Part shown: piece after piece, positions 11,991 through 23,400 of the stretch
How the letters are laid out: each line of letters starts with the position of its first letter
Numbering within the stretch: the first letter of the stretch is position 1
Notes under the pieces: model-generated
Database searches by the model: none
What the model saw: only the letters and a program-made list of their open reading frames with translations
What the model was told of the DNA's origin: nothing
Made by a program: the position numbers and the translations under genes
From: Spinacia oleracea
Taxonomy: Eukaryota > Streptophyta > Magnoliopsida > Caryophyllales > Amaranthaceae
Direction: 5' to 3'
DNA length: 64,000 bases
Assembly (NCBI RefSeq): GCF_020520425.1
Contig: NC_079488.1
Coordinates: 4,813,747 to 4,877,746, forward strand

Positions 11991-12450
11991 TGTGAGCAAA
12001 GAAGAAGAATTTTGCATAATCAACTGTGAGTGAAAGAAGAATTCTACATAATCAACTGTAACTGAAGAAGAATTCTGCATAACTGTGAGTGAAGAAGAAT
12101 TCTGCATAATCAACTGTGACTGAAGAAGCATTCTGCATAATCAACTGTTTAATGAAGAAGAATTCGGCATAATCAACTATCAGTGAAGAATTCTGCATAA
12201 TCAACTGTCAGTGAAGAATTCTTCTGCATAATCAACTGTGAGTGAAGAATTCTTCTGCATAATCAACTGTGAGTGAAGAATTCTTCTGCATAATCAACTG
12301 TTAGTGAAGAATTCTTCCGCATAATCAACTGTTAGTGAAGAAGAATTCTGCATAATCAACTGTGAGTGAAGAATTCTTCTGCATAATCACTGTTAGTGAA
12401 GAAGAATTCTGCATAATCAACTGCAACTCTGTGAGTGAAGAAGAAGAATT
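11990..12450. repeat. 31-bp minisatellite (GAATTCTGCATAATCAACTG)
   Basis: About 15 imperfect copies of a 28-32 bp unit built on GAAGAATTCTGCATAATC plus AACTGTGAGT stand head to tail. Further units occur at 14200-14280, beside the phosphodiesterase 3' end. The same unit in reverse complement appears twice at 11293-11351, inside the decayed Copia LTR. Confidence 0.85.
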
Positions 12451-12528
12451 ATCTAAAGCAATATATCTCAGTCAAACTTAAGCTGACATGAATTACTAGC
12501 AGACTGAAGTATTTACAGCAGTACACAC

Positions 12529-13465
12529 CTAGGTTGCACGGAAACGGGTAAGGGGACGGGTACCGGGACGGAAAACGGCAAAATCAAAATTGCAAAAAAC
12601 GGGTACGGCATGAATTCGGCAAAAAAAAATACCAAATTTTTTTTATTAAATTAAAATCCATACATAAATAGAAAAAAAAACACTGATATTTGAAACAATC
12701 AATAGATTAATAGATGTGTTAAAAAATAGATTAATAGACTATGTAGATATTATATTACGAACCAAGGTCTTTCATGGACTCACTTTATATACTTTACTAT
12801 ACTAGTTAAATAAAAAAGCCCAGTCCAAAATTATTTATTTAATGAAGTAGATAAATCCCATTGCCCTATCCCCACCTACCCCAATTTCCACCTACCCCAG
12901 TACCACTTCCCACTACTGTATTTAATAAAAATAAGAGGAAAAAAGCTCAGCCCCACCTCCCCAAACCCAAAAACGTGTTGTCCTTCATCAATTTAATAAG
13001 AGCTTCTCTCTCCTCTTCTTTTCCAGTAGCTTAGATCTGGAAATAAAGCTTATCCATCGATTTTAATGGAGTTTTTTCTCTTCTTTCTTTTTTTTATTTT
13101 TGTCAAAAGCATGAGAAATACGTACCCATACCCGGTATCTTACTCCGTCGATTTGTAAACATGAGCTTCTCCATCGATTATAATGGAGTTGACTCGAACG
13201 AGAAATTGGGGATTTTGGAAAAGTAAACCCTAAAATGTGAATTTTTGGCCTCTAAGATTTCATAATACCGTTGGGTACGTGCCTTCCTCTTAAAATACGT
13301 ACACAACCCGTCCCCAACTTCACCTTAGCCGTCCCCAACAGTCGTCCGCGTACCCGCCCCTTTGGATTCTCGTCGTGGGTACGTATCCTGGGCGAATCCG
13401 TCCCGTACCCGTACCCGTACCCGGTACGGGAAACGGCACCTGGGAGGCGTACCCATGCTTCATAG
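12529..13465. mobile_element. Non-autonomous hAT element, 937 bp, 8-bp TSD
   Basis: GTACACAC stands on both sides (12521-12528 and 13466-13473), an 8-bp target duplication as made by hAT transposases. The ends CTAGGTTGCACGG and, reversed, CTATGAAGCATGG match at 9 of 13 positions. Both subterminal regions are rich in ACGGGTACGGG-type runs. No transposase is present. Related duplicated copies show the interrupted order of the target. Confidence 0.82.
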
Positions 13466-13555
13466 GTACACACTACCTCCACTGCTCCACAACATGACTT
13501 GCATCCATCGCCAAGACCGGAATTCTCACTCTGTAGATGCCTAAACAGTGTAATA

Positions 13556-13835
13556 CTCCCTCCCTTCCTGCTTTCCTAAACGAGCGTCTCAAAATTATCT
13601 TCCTGTTTCTAATTTTGGCTACTAAGGTCCCCACTTTTTCATGTACTATATTAATTAAAATTGAATTGAAAACCCCACCCATGTACTATATTCCACTTTT
13701 CCCATGTACTTTATTCCACTTTTCCATACAACTCAATCATCATTTGTACTTTATTCCACTTTTTCTTGTACTATATTTCACTTTTCTTAAAATCCGTGTT
13801 TTTGGTCAAACAGGAAGATAATTATGGGACGGAGC
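13556..13835. mobile_element. Mariner/Stowaway-like MITE
   Basis: The left end CTCCCTCCC with AATTATCTTCCTGTTT faces the right end AACAGGAAGATAATTAT with GGGACGGAG in reverse. TA dinucleotides stand at both edges. There is no coding capacity. Confidence 0.65.
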
Positions 13836-13961
13836 TACAAATCTACTGATTGTGAAGAAGTTCTGCCATATATCAGGAGCAATATATCTCAGTCAAAGAG
13901 TTAAGCTGATATGAACTACTACCAATCTACCATACTGAAGTATTACACCAATACAGATAAT

Positions 13962-14018
13962 GAAACACTCCCATTATTTTGGTGCTGCTTCAATGTTGAG
14001 TGTCGAAGTAACCAAGTT
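13962..14018 (-). pseudogene. Phosphodiesterase C-terminal fragment
   Basis: The minus strand reads NLVTSTLNIEAAPK then stop, against NLVTSILDVEGAPNNG in the intact gene (residues 451-466). It is a short diverged copy within the duplicated 3' region. Confidence 0.7.
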
Positions 14019-14145
14019 AACTTAAGCTGACATGAACTACTATATAGCAGATTGAAGAACTTACACCAATACAGAACTTCCACAACATGATAATCACTTC
14101 GACAAGACCAGAAAATTCTCACTCTATAGATGCCTAAACAGTGTG

Positions 14146-14192
14146 ACTACTTCAGGCATGAGCCAAAAGAACAGAGTTAGGAAACAAAACAC
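14146..14192 (-). pseudogene. Phosphodiesterase extreme C-terminal fragment
   Basis: The minus strand reads GSVLFPNSVLLAHA then stop, against GSVSFPNSVLLPHA at the end of the intact gene. It comes from a different duplication copy than the fragment at 13962. Confidence 0.75.
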
Positions 14193-14453
14193 TCCCATAA
14201 CTGTGAGTGAAGAAAAATTCTGCATAACTGTGAGTGGAGAAGAATTCTGCATAATCAACTGTGACTGAAGAATAATTCTGCCAAACATCTCAAGTAATGC
14301 ATCTCAGTCAAACTTAAGCTGACATGAACTACTAGCAGACTGAAGTATTTACACCAATACAGATTACAGAACCTCCACAACATGATAATCACTACAACAA
14401 CACCAGAATTCTCATTCTATAGTCACTCTATAGATGCATAAACAGTGTAATTT

Positions 14454-15893
14454 TCAGGCATGAGGCAAAAGAACAGAGTTAGGAAACGAAACACTCCCAT
14501 TATTAGGTGCACCTTCAACATCAAGAATCGAAGTAACCAAGTTATAAATCTGCACATTTTCAAACGATGGCACCTTCCTCCCCTTAGCAAACTGAGGTCC
14601 ATGAGCTATAAAAATAGTCCTCATTGAGAAATACTCATTATCATAACCATGAGCACCACCACATTCATTCTTGTTAGAATCCTTCTGTTCAACTTTATAA
14701 CCCTCATCAAGAAGCCCAATTATAGGAGGAATCCTATAACTATCAGAATAATGCAACCTTTTAGGAAGATCTTCCTTCAAATAAACCTTCAAATGCTTCC
14801 CATTTACAACTTTCCCAGATTGCAACCCAGAATTCATCTTTGCCACAATTTCTGCAGGTGAAAACTCGGGTGGAGGACTAATTGCTAACAATGGAGTGTA
14901 AGATTGAACCCAATTTGATGGAATTTCTAAATCATCTAAAAAGATTAACTTCTTATCACAAGTGCCCACCATTCCATGATCACCTACCATGAAAATGTTA
15001 ACATCCTCAAACACCCCTCTTTTCTCTAACCCTTTAATTAATCTCCCAATCATCTTATCAATGTTGATAACAGCTTGAGTGATTTCCGGGTCATCAGGCC
15101 CGACTTGGTGACCCTGATGATCCGGGTCCTCGAAATAAAGCGTCATGAAAACGGGTATTTCGTTAATGGGTAAATCAAAGTAGCTAATAACAGTATCAAC
15201 ACGTTCTTCAAAAGGGATTGAACCATTATAATGGATGCAGTAATTAGAAGGACAATCCCAGTCGGGTTTGATTACCTCGGATCCGGGCCAGAAATACGTC
15301 GCCGCCTTCTTGCCGTGTTTCGCCACCGTCTCCCAGAGTGGTTCCCCGAGCCACCACTTCGGCTCGTGGCTGGCCATTGAGAACTTATCGCCTGTAATCG
15401 GGTCGACGAAATAGTTGTTAATAATGCCGTGATGGGGCGGGTATAGACCCGTAACGATTGAGTAATGGTTTGGGAATGTTAGGGTTGGGAAAACTGGGAT
15501 TAAACCTAATTCAGCTGAAGTTCCATTGTTGATTAGACGGTGTATGTTGGGTGTTGGGGCTTTGAATTGGTACCCGAATCGGAACCCGTCTGAGGAGATT
15601 AGGATTACGATTGGGTGAGTGAGTTTAGTGAGTGAGCGAGCTGTTGTTGTGATTTTGATGGTTTTGGATTCGCCGGCGGCGGCGGAAGTGGCGGATAAGA
15701 AGAGGAAAGCGAAGGAGACGGCGGCGATGACGGCTGTGAAGGTGGTGGATAGGAGTGAAATGAGGAGTACTTTGTTTTGGAAGGTGGGTTTTGCGGCGGA
15801 GGTGGTGATGGAGGAGTCTGTGTGGAAAGAGAGGAGTGCGGTTTTGGAGTTTGGGTGGTGGTGGGCTGGGGAATGGAGGGGATCTGACTCCAT
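14454..15893 (-). CDS. Ectonucleotide pyrophosphatase/phosphodiesterase (plant NPP family), membrane-anchored
   Basis: A single-exon frame of 479 residues, the usual size for plant NPP-type, alkaline-phosphatase-fold proteins. A short N-terminal tail is followed by a signal anchor at residues 41-68, so the catalytic domain should face the secretory lumen or outside. Metal and catalytic residues are in place: D102 in SSDGF, the nucleophile T139 in FPTLTFPNHYSIVTG, D258 and H262 in EDPDHQGHQVGP, D305-H306 in VGDHGM, H415 in AHGYDNEY. The family hydrolyses nucleotide phosphodiester or pyrophosphate bonds with two zinc ions; the true substrate is not known from sequence. The ATG at 15893 opens the frame (MESDPLHSP). 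Its 3' side is flanked by repeated copies of its own end. Confidence 0.93.
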   Translation of the reverse strand: MESDPLHSPAHHHPNSKTALLSFHTDSSITTSAAKPTFQNKVLLISLLSTTFTAVIAAVSFAFLFLSATSAAAGESKTIKITTTARSLTKLTHPIVILISSDGFRFGYQFKAPTPNIHRLINNGTSAELGLIPVFPTLTFPNHYSIVTGLYPPHHGIINNYFVDPITGDKFSMASHEPKWWLGEPLWETVAKHGKKAATYFWPGSEVIKPDWDCPSNYCIHYNGSIPFEERVDTVISYFDLPINEIPVFMTLYFEDPDHQGHQVGPDDPEITQAVINIDKMIGRLIKGLEKRGVFEDVNIFMVGDHGMVGTCDKKLIFLDDLEIPSNWVQSYTPLLAISPPPEFSPAEIVAKMNSGLQSGKVVNGKHLKVYLKEDLPKRLHYSDSYRIPPIIGLLDEGYKVEQKDSNKNECGGAHGYDNEYFSMRTIFIAHGPQFAKGRKVPSFENVQIYNLVTSILDVEGAPNNGSVSFPNSVLLPHA

Positions 15894-17071
15894 TTTTGGT
15901 AATGGAGCTCAGTTTTGAGGTTCTGCAATGGCGGAGGAGAGATAAAGTGTTAGTGAGAGAAAGAGGTTGGACTTTTTTTGGGGAAGATAGAGTGAGAAAC
16001 GTGGGAAAATGTTTGGATGTTAGTTGACCTTATCATTTTGGGTGACAAAATTACATTACATTATGGATAATTGGCACATTTTGGCTAATGGATTGGACCA
16101 CATTTTTTGCCATACGAAAATCGGCCTCAATTGAACTCGTTTGCATAAGCCCCTATAATTCTGGATTTCGACCCAAATCAGTTCCAACCGAATTTGAGAT
16201 TGACCCGAATCGAATCGAAATTGAGTTCAATCCGAACAAGTTTATGACATGACTTCACCTGAACCAAAGTTATCCAAATCATTCGACTCGACCCGAATAA
16301 AAATATTGACCTGACATTTACCGATTTTGACGTGGACCCCAACCGTTTATAACCGATATGATAACTCAATTTGACAGCCCTAACGGTCTCCAATTCTTAA
16401 ATTGTTCGATTGATATCAAAAGAATTTGAAATTTCTATGAATTATGATTGGTGAATAGAGGCTTCGTGATTTAAGCTTTGTTATGTTCGACTTATTTTGA
16501 CTTATTTCAGACAAAAGAAGTTCAAATAAGTTAAGAGAAATTCCTCATCATGCATTTTTTACACACAATTAATTCAATCATTCTTGTACGTTACTAAGCA
16601 TGCGTAAATTGTATAAATACAGTCCGGGATTGCTTGTAAAGGATATTATGTGATATTGCTCAATAATACACTCATACTCCCTTAAACTTGCTCTCGCAAC
16701 CTTAGTGTTATCTTGTTTGCTTCGATTGTTAGCACCATCCCTAGACGAGTTCGACCCTAAATAGAATTCGTCCAAAACACCTCGTTTATAATCTCTAATG
16801 CTGAAATCGTGTACATGTATGTTCAAGTCTCTCATCTTTGTTCCACTTAGGCCCGGAAATTTCGATTAAAAACTTTCATATATTGCACGTACTTGAACAA
16901 TAATTTTGATACAGAAAAGAGAAGGGAATTAGAAAACCATGCTTGAACCATGCTTATTAAACTTACTATGACCTAATTAAAGGTCAGAAAAGGAAAAAAT
17001 CATCGTTTAAAAAAAGACAATTAATACGTATTATAGGGCTTATAAGTTATAGTGCCCTAGAAATAAAAGAT
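15894..17071. other. Intergenic region between the phosphodiesterase and the P450
   Basis: The first 150 bp hold the 5' flank of the phosphodiesterase. 16150-16390 is a degenerate GACCCGAATC-rich stretch like those seen elsewhere in the window. 16400-17071 is AT-rich and must contain the P450 3' untranslated region. No gene is recognisable. Confidence 0.5.
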
Positions 17072-17497
17072 CTAAATCTTGTGTAGAATAAGAGGGGTTC
17101 CAAATTGGGGTTCCAAGCTCACAAGAGCCCTAGGAGCATGAACATAAGATGGAGAGAGCTGAAATGAGAATCGTTGAAGAATCTTTGTTAAGGCCAATTT
17201 TGCCTCGGTTAACGCAAAGTTTTGTCCAATACAAACTCGAGGGCCGCCTCCGAAGGGGAAGAAGGAGCCGGGGGCTTTAGCTGCATTAGATACTCCTTCA
17301 GAAAATCGACCTGGATTGAACTCATTTGCATCATTACCCCATAGTTCTGGATCTCGATGGACAATGATAGTTGGCAAACTAAACTCCGTCCCATGTAGTA
17401 GGGATAGTTTCTTTAGTTTAGTATTTTCTTTGATCATTCGTGACATTGAGGACACCGGTGGATAAAATCTCAATGTCTCGTTTATAATCATAGTAAC
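17072..17497 (-). CDS. P450 exon 5 (haem loop)
   Basis: The acceptor is ATGCAG. It reads VTMIINETLRFYPP through the haem-binding FGGGPRVCIG to TPLILHKI and a TAG stop (17072-17074), residues 374-514. Confidence 0.93.
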   Translation of the reverse strand, partial: VTMIINETLRFYPPVSSMSRMIKENTKLKKLSLLHGTEFSLPTIIVHRDPELWGNDANEFNPGRFSEGVSNAAKAPGSFFPFGGGPRVCIGQNFALTEAKLALTKILQRFSFQLSPSYVHAPRALVSLEPQFGTPLILHKI

Positions 17498-20400
17498 CTG
17501 CATTATTTCGAAAAACATGTCAATTTGTTGAATTCGGGCATAAAGATTACTACTACCACAACATATCTTTTTACTTAGATATTAATGATTCAAGTCAAAC
17601 TGTTTTCCCTTTTTACACACTTCACATTGCGTATGTGCATAACTAGCACGAGGCCCCCAAAGTTTTAAGACGGTCGTGGTAATTAATGAGAGATGCGCAA
17701 TAAAGCAAACTCGATTAAGCCTTTTGTTCTCTTCACCTTATCCTTCTTGTTGATTAGATCAAACCAAAAAAATCAGATCAGATTAGACCAGATCAGACCA
17801 GTCCACATCAGAAAAAGCACAAAAACACTCACGAAAAATATCCAGAACAGACCAGAGCAGATTAGTCCAGACCAGAAACTAGAAAAATCAGACTAGACTA
17901 GACCAAATCACATCAGAAAAAGCAAAAAAACACTCATAGAAAATATTCTGAACATACCAGAGCAGACCAGAAGCTAGAAAAATCAGAGGTCAGGTGAAGA
18001 GAACAACGCCTAAGTTGACTTACAATTTTAAGGTGATTGATGCTTTGTTCTATTCACCTTATTCTTATTTCTTATTAGATCATATCAAATCATATCAAAT
18101 CATACTAGAAAAAGCAGAAAATACTCATAAAAAACATTCAGACCATACCGAATCATAACAGAAACTAGAAAACTCAAACCACATCAGGTGAATAAAGGAA
18201 GCTGAGACCTAAGTTTGACTTACAATTTTAAGGTGATTGATGCCTTCAAAATCAGGGGTTTGATCATTTCCAAAACGGTCCAAAACCTCATCCCTTGCTT
18301 TAGTTTGCCAATCTTGGTGTTGGCTCAACAACAACATAGTCCAAGTAAGCAAAGCAGCAGTTGTATCTTCTCCAGCCAAATGAAACAATTTGCATTCTTG
18401 CATTACATCGTCTATTGTCATCCCACGTCCATGTTCTTCTATCTCTTTCTCATTTGACTCCAACATTATCCCTAATAAGTCATCTTTGTATTCATAGTTT
18501 CTTGTTTTGAGGGATTCCTTCCTCTTTTCAATCAAACTCCTTATGATAGCATCGATCTCGCGATCGACTATCGCCTTCCTTCGGCGTTGTTTTGTTGGGA
18601 TGTAACTGTCGTTGAAAGTTGTAAATGTTTTGGGGTAAGTAGGGGTATAAAGAATAATATAAAAAATATTATGAAACAGACTAAAACGGAAAGTATAAAA
18701 ATCATTTTGAAACGGAGGAATTACATATTAGTAAAATTTGCAAAAATATGTGTATATGAATCGCAATGTTTATTTATCTATCCAGATCAAGTCAAAGTTA
18801 GTATTCGATATATGTAGAGATGGTCAACGAGGCGGGTTGGGAGGTCATGGGTGGGTTTGCTGGGTCGGGGTCGAGGATAGTTAACACCCAACCAACCTCA
18901 GTGAAAGTCGGGTTGTGTCGGAAACAATGGACACGTACAATACATGATGGTCGTGTGTTACATGGATTGTGGGTCGTTGTGGGTTGTGCAGGTCAAGTGG
19001 GTTCAATGGGTTACTACGGTTTTGGGGCCTGATGTGATTTGATAGGTCAAGTGTCATGTGGGCTTGATGGGTTTAGACGAGTTTAGGAGTTGATGTGGGT
19101 CAGGTGGGTTTGAAAGATAATTAAGAGTTAATAAATTAAAAATTTATATGAACTTTGTGTGCTATTGACAATTTGACATATTCACATAAATGAAGTTAAT
19201 GTATACTTAAACAACAAAAATATTATTAACATTTTAAACATACAAAATAGTTTAAATTAGGATGTTGAGTTTGGTGGGTCACATGGTTAAGTGGGTTCGG
19301 TTCGTGTATCAGGTGGGTCTGGTTCGTGAGTCGGATGGATTGTTGTGTGTTGGGTGGAATGAGTTCGTGTGTCAGATGGATTGTCGTGTGTTGGGTGGAA
19401 TGGGTCCATGTGTCGGTGAGTTTTGTTTCGTGGGTCTGGTTGGGTGGATAGAGTGTGTCATGGCGGGTTGTGTTGGGTTCGATGGGGTGGGTCAAAATGG
19501 GCTTACTTATTAAAAAAAGGATGGAACATGCTATTCTATCTCATCCGTATTCTTGCTATGTTGGAAAAACTCGACCCACGACACATCAAAATCATCCGAG
19601 CGAGTTGTATCGTACGTGGCATCAAACCACGTGAACCATTATGTATTGCATCAGAATATGCTAAATCAGACTCAACCCACTGACCATCTCTAAACATAAA
19701 TAGTATAAAAAGTCAAACCGTAACGTTTTAAAAATAAAAAAGCATGAAGGGAGCTGAGTAAGTTGTACCTCCATCCTGGGATGTAATTGGTAACGGATCG
19801 TAGCATTTGATAGCTAAGGGAAACATGTTCGTCTTGGAGTTTAAAAAGTCTTTTTCCCTCTTTGTAAGAAGTTCCAAAAGCTGACCTAGCAATGACATCA
19901 GCTGACATAAAACTCAAAGAAGACCACACATCTATCTCACATGACGACCCTTCTTTCGCCACCATTTGTTCCCATTCCTTTAACATCGTCATGCAACTTA
20001 GCTCCATTATTGGCAACATGCCCTACAACAACGACAACAACAACAACAACAAAAATCAATAATGTAGGTTAACTTAGCTTCACTATTGACAACATGCCCT
20101 ACAACAACAACAACAACAAAATCAATAATGTAGGTTAATACGAAGTACGGAGTACGGAGTTTAAGGTTTGCTTTGTTTCGACAGTGGCAGATCTTAAACT
20201 GTTTTACGATGGAGGCTATACAATTATATATAAATTTTAGGCGAGTTGTAACTAAAAATACACTACGAAATTTTTCTTCTGAAAGTCAAACTCACTCAAG
20301 GCAAAAGGGAAGATTCACCTTTGATTTCAAGTGAAGTGCTCATACAAGAGTCGATCACAAAACATTAGGTTCGCTTTATTTCGACAGTAGCGAATCTTAA

Positions 20401-23400
20401 ACAGTTTTTCGATGAAGGCTAGTGGAAGAATTAAACTACTTATATAATTATACACAAATTTTAGACGGATCGTAACTAAAAATATACTACGGAATTTTTC
20501 GTCTGAGGGGTCCAAGCCCGCTCAAGGCAGAGGGAAGATTCGCCATTGATTTCGAGTGAAGTGCTCATACAAGATAACAAGAGTCACGAAATATTAGGTT
20601 GTACTTGTACTTTTCAATGCACGAAGTTTTAAGTTATGTGAGTTGAAGTTGAGAAAAGTAATGTTTGTTAGGATTAATCGTTAAAATTGTGTTAGGTATG
20701 AAAATTCTAAGATAGTAAAGTGAGTTGGTGTAAATGTAAAGAGTATAACTAAAAGCAACTTAGCAAGAAGTACAAAAGTAAAGTGAGTTGATGTCAAGTA
20801 TAACTAAATGATTTATGAAAGATATTTTTTTTTATAAAAAAATCAAAAACTTTTATCTTAGATGTGTTAAATTTGTTATGGCTTTTGAGTCCTTAACTAG
20901 TGTGTGGTTATGCTTTCCCCTCAAAAAAAACTAGTGTGCGGTTACTTGTAAAAAGTAACAAATGGATTGTGGCTCAAGCGATTAACCGATTGCTATTTTG
21001 TATATTTAAAATTCAAACATTTTTATGAGTCAATATTTGACCAAAATATCATACATGTAGACATATACTCCTTAAAGTGAAAATGACTCATAAAGTTTAT
21101 AAACTATACACACTTGCCAAGTAATTTTCGATTAGATAATATAATATGTTTAATTTCTAGTGAAAGTGTTTCAAATTAATATATATCAGATTAGATACTC
21201 TGTATGTGTAGCGTATTTCTAGAGTTGATGCTTAATGAGACTTATGATATCATATCTCTTTATGGTTATTCTAATGCTTTAAATAATATTATTTTCACAA
21301 AAATGTCCATAGAAAATGAAAAATCACATAAGAATTTAGTTGTTTTATTATCTAGGGCTTTATTTTAACATGCACTTATAATTAAATTAATGTGGAGGGA
21401 CATATCCACGCTCGATTTTGGTTACGTTGTCTATGATATGGCATAACACTTGATGAGTACGTGAATAACGTGGCTTAAAGATGATCACATTCTTATTGTA
21501 CTCATTGTACACCGAAGTACTCTGTAAAAGTTAACTCAAAATGCTTAAAAGTTACTCTTATATACGTAAAAGTTTTACCTTCAACTTCTCGACGTGAAAA
21601 GCCGGGTTAAGAATCCTTCTAATTTTGGCCCAATCTTCACCCTCACGCATAACTAGTCCAAATGATCCTGCACTCTGAGGGCGTTCCTTGTTGTACACTT
21701 CATGTTTGGTGAATATCTCTCTTAATTCATCTGGCTTCGTTATGTTGATTCTTGGCCTTCTACCATACCATACATACGAATTTACTCCTGTTGCACACAA
21801 GTACGCAACACATCTACATTATTAGGACAGTACAAACTTTTGTATGAGGCGGGCAGTCGTATTCAAAAGACGACAGTGGTGTCGTATAAATTAAGCAATT
21901 GAACCAATTAGTTAAACACTTAGATCAATTAGTTAGGCACTAAAACTAATTAGTTAAACAATCAAAGTGGTTTTTTCGATAAGGCGATCTTACACAAAAG
22001 TTCTCGTTAAGGGCATTAAGGCAGAAAGATGGAGAATGAGAGGACTCTAAACCTCAACCCTCATTAATCGGTTATATTAGGAAATCTATATTATTAAAGC
22101 ATAATGATGGAGAATGAAAGGGCTTCAAACCTCAATCCCTCAACTTTCATTAATCGGTTATATTAGAAAATCTATATTATTAAGCAAAATGATGGAGAAT
22201 GAGAAACTCGATCTAAACCTCAATCCCTCAACCCTCATTAATCGGTTATATTAAGAAATATATATTATTAAAGCTGCGAGAATGAGAATGAGAGGGCGCC
22301 AAACCTCATTCACTCAACTCTCACTAAACGGTTATACTAGGAAATGTCATTAATTTTCTTTTTAAAATAAACAATAAATCAACTTCTAAATCAATCACGA
22401 GAGTTCGAGAAATTAAATCACCATCAAAATTAGGAAATGTCAATAACTTTTTTTTAAAAATAATAATAATTAAACTACCTCTTAAATTAATCACGCGAAC
22501 CTAGAAAGGAACATGACAAATTAAAAAGAGAAGCATGACAAATTTACTCTCTATATTATTAAAGGAAATGATGGAGGATGAGAGGGCTTCAAACCTTAAT
22601 CTCTCAACTCTTATTAATCGGTTATATTATTCTACATTATTAAGCAAAATGATGGAGAATGAGAGACTCTAAGGAGATGTTTGGTATGGCTTTTTTCTGG
22701 ACCGGAAACGGATTCAAGTAACCATTACCGTTACTGAATGTTTGGTCAGAGTTATGGAGTAACGATTACCGTTATTTAGGGGTAACCTATTCCTCCCCTT
22801 TGTTACTGGTCCAACCCTAGAGGTAACAGTTTCCATTCCTTTCTCTTAACAACACAGCCGCTCAACTCCTCTCTCTCTTCTCTCCTTCCCTTCTCCTTCC
22901 CCTCTCCATCTCTTACTATTTTGGTTTGAATATCTGACGTCTCTTCAGTGGTGTTCTTCTTCGTCTTCTTAGGCAATGATTGCAGCCTCCTTCTGTATCT
23001 TTGGTCCGATTTCTCGTCATCTCTTTGGTTCGAATTTCCTCCGTCATCTTTTTGCTAACTCCTTCTCCTCGTCGTCGTCGAATTTTATTTTGTCTATGTC
23101 ACACTCATTCAATCACTCTTTTCCGACCATTGTTTTCTTGAAATTGGAACAATGAATTTTAATTGAGCATGTAATCAATTAAATTTATATGTTAATTTTT
23201 TTAGAATTTAATTGTTTATGAGTTGTTGGGAAATTGAAATTATTGATTACAAATTGGTAATCCAAAAATTGGCAGGCTTTTGATTGGTGATTATTTGGGA
23301 AAATGCATTTTTATGTAAACTACTGATTCCAATTGGAAAAATGAAATTACTGATAATTAAAAATTAGTAGTTTGATTAGTGTTCTGTTCTAAGTTGGGTG

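Larger units (their letters stand above)
12451..14290 (-). repeat. Tandem broken copies of the phosphodiesterase 3' end
   Basis: The block TCAGTCAAACTTAAGCTGAC, AGACTGAAGTATTTACACC, CTCCACAACATGATAATCAC, AATTCTCACTCTATAGATGC recurs from 12460 (split by a hAT), near 13870, near 14025, and beside the real gene at 14300-14445. Two copies reach into the C-terminal codons of the gene (13962-14018 and 14146-14192). This is local tandem duplication of the gene's 3' end, later interrupted by transposons. Confidence 0.75.

Noticed and set aside
11990-12450. Regular repeats as a CRISPR-like array
   Set aside because: Units are contiguous and diverged with no unique spacers, and the DNA is plant nuclear; it is a minisatellite.
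15605-15928. Pro/Ser-rich frame overlapping the start of the phosphodiesterase
   Set aside because: It is a shifted frame over the N-terminal tail and anchor of the real gene; only the other frame carries the NPP domain.
19262-19513. Open frame in P450 intron 3
   Set aside because: It is the GGGTTGGGT-rich interior of a TIR element with no domain.
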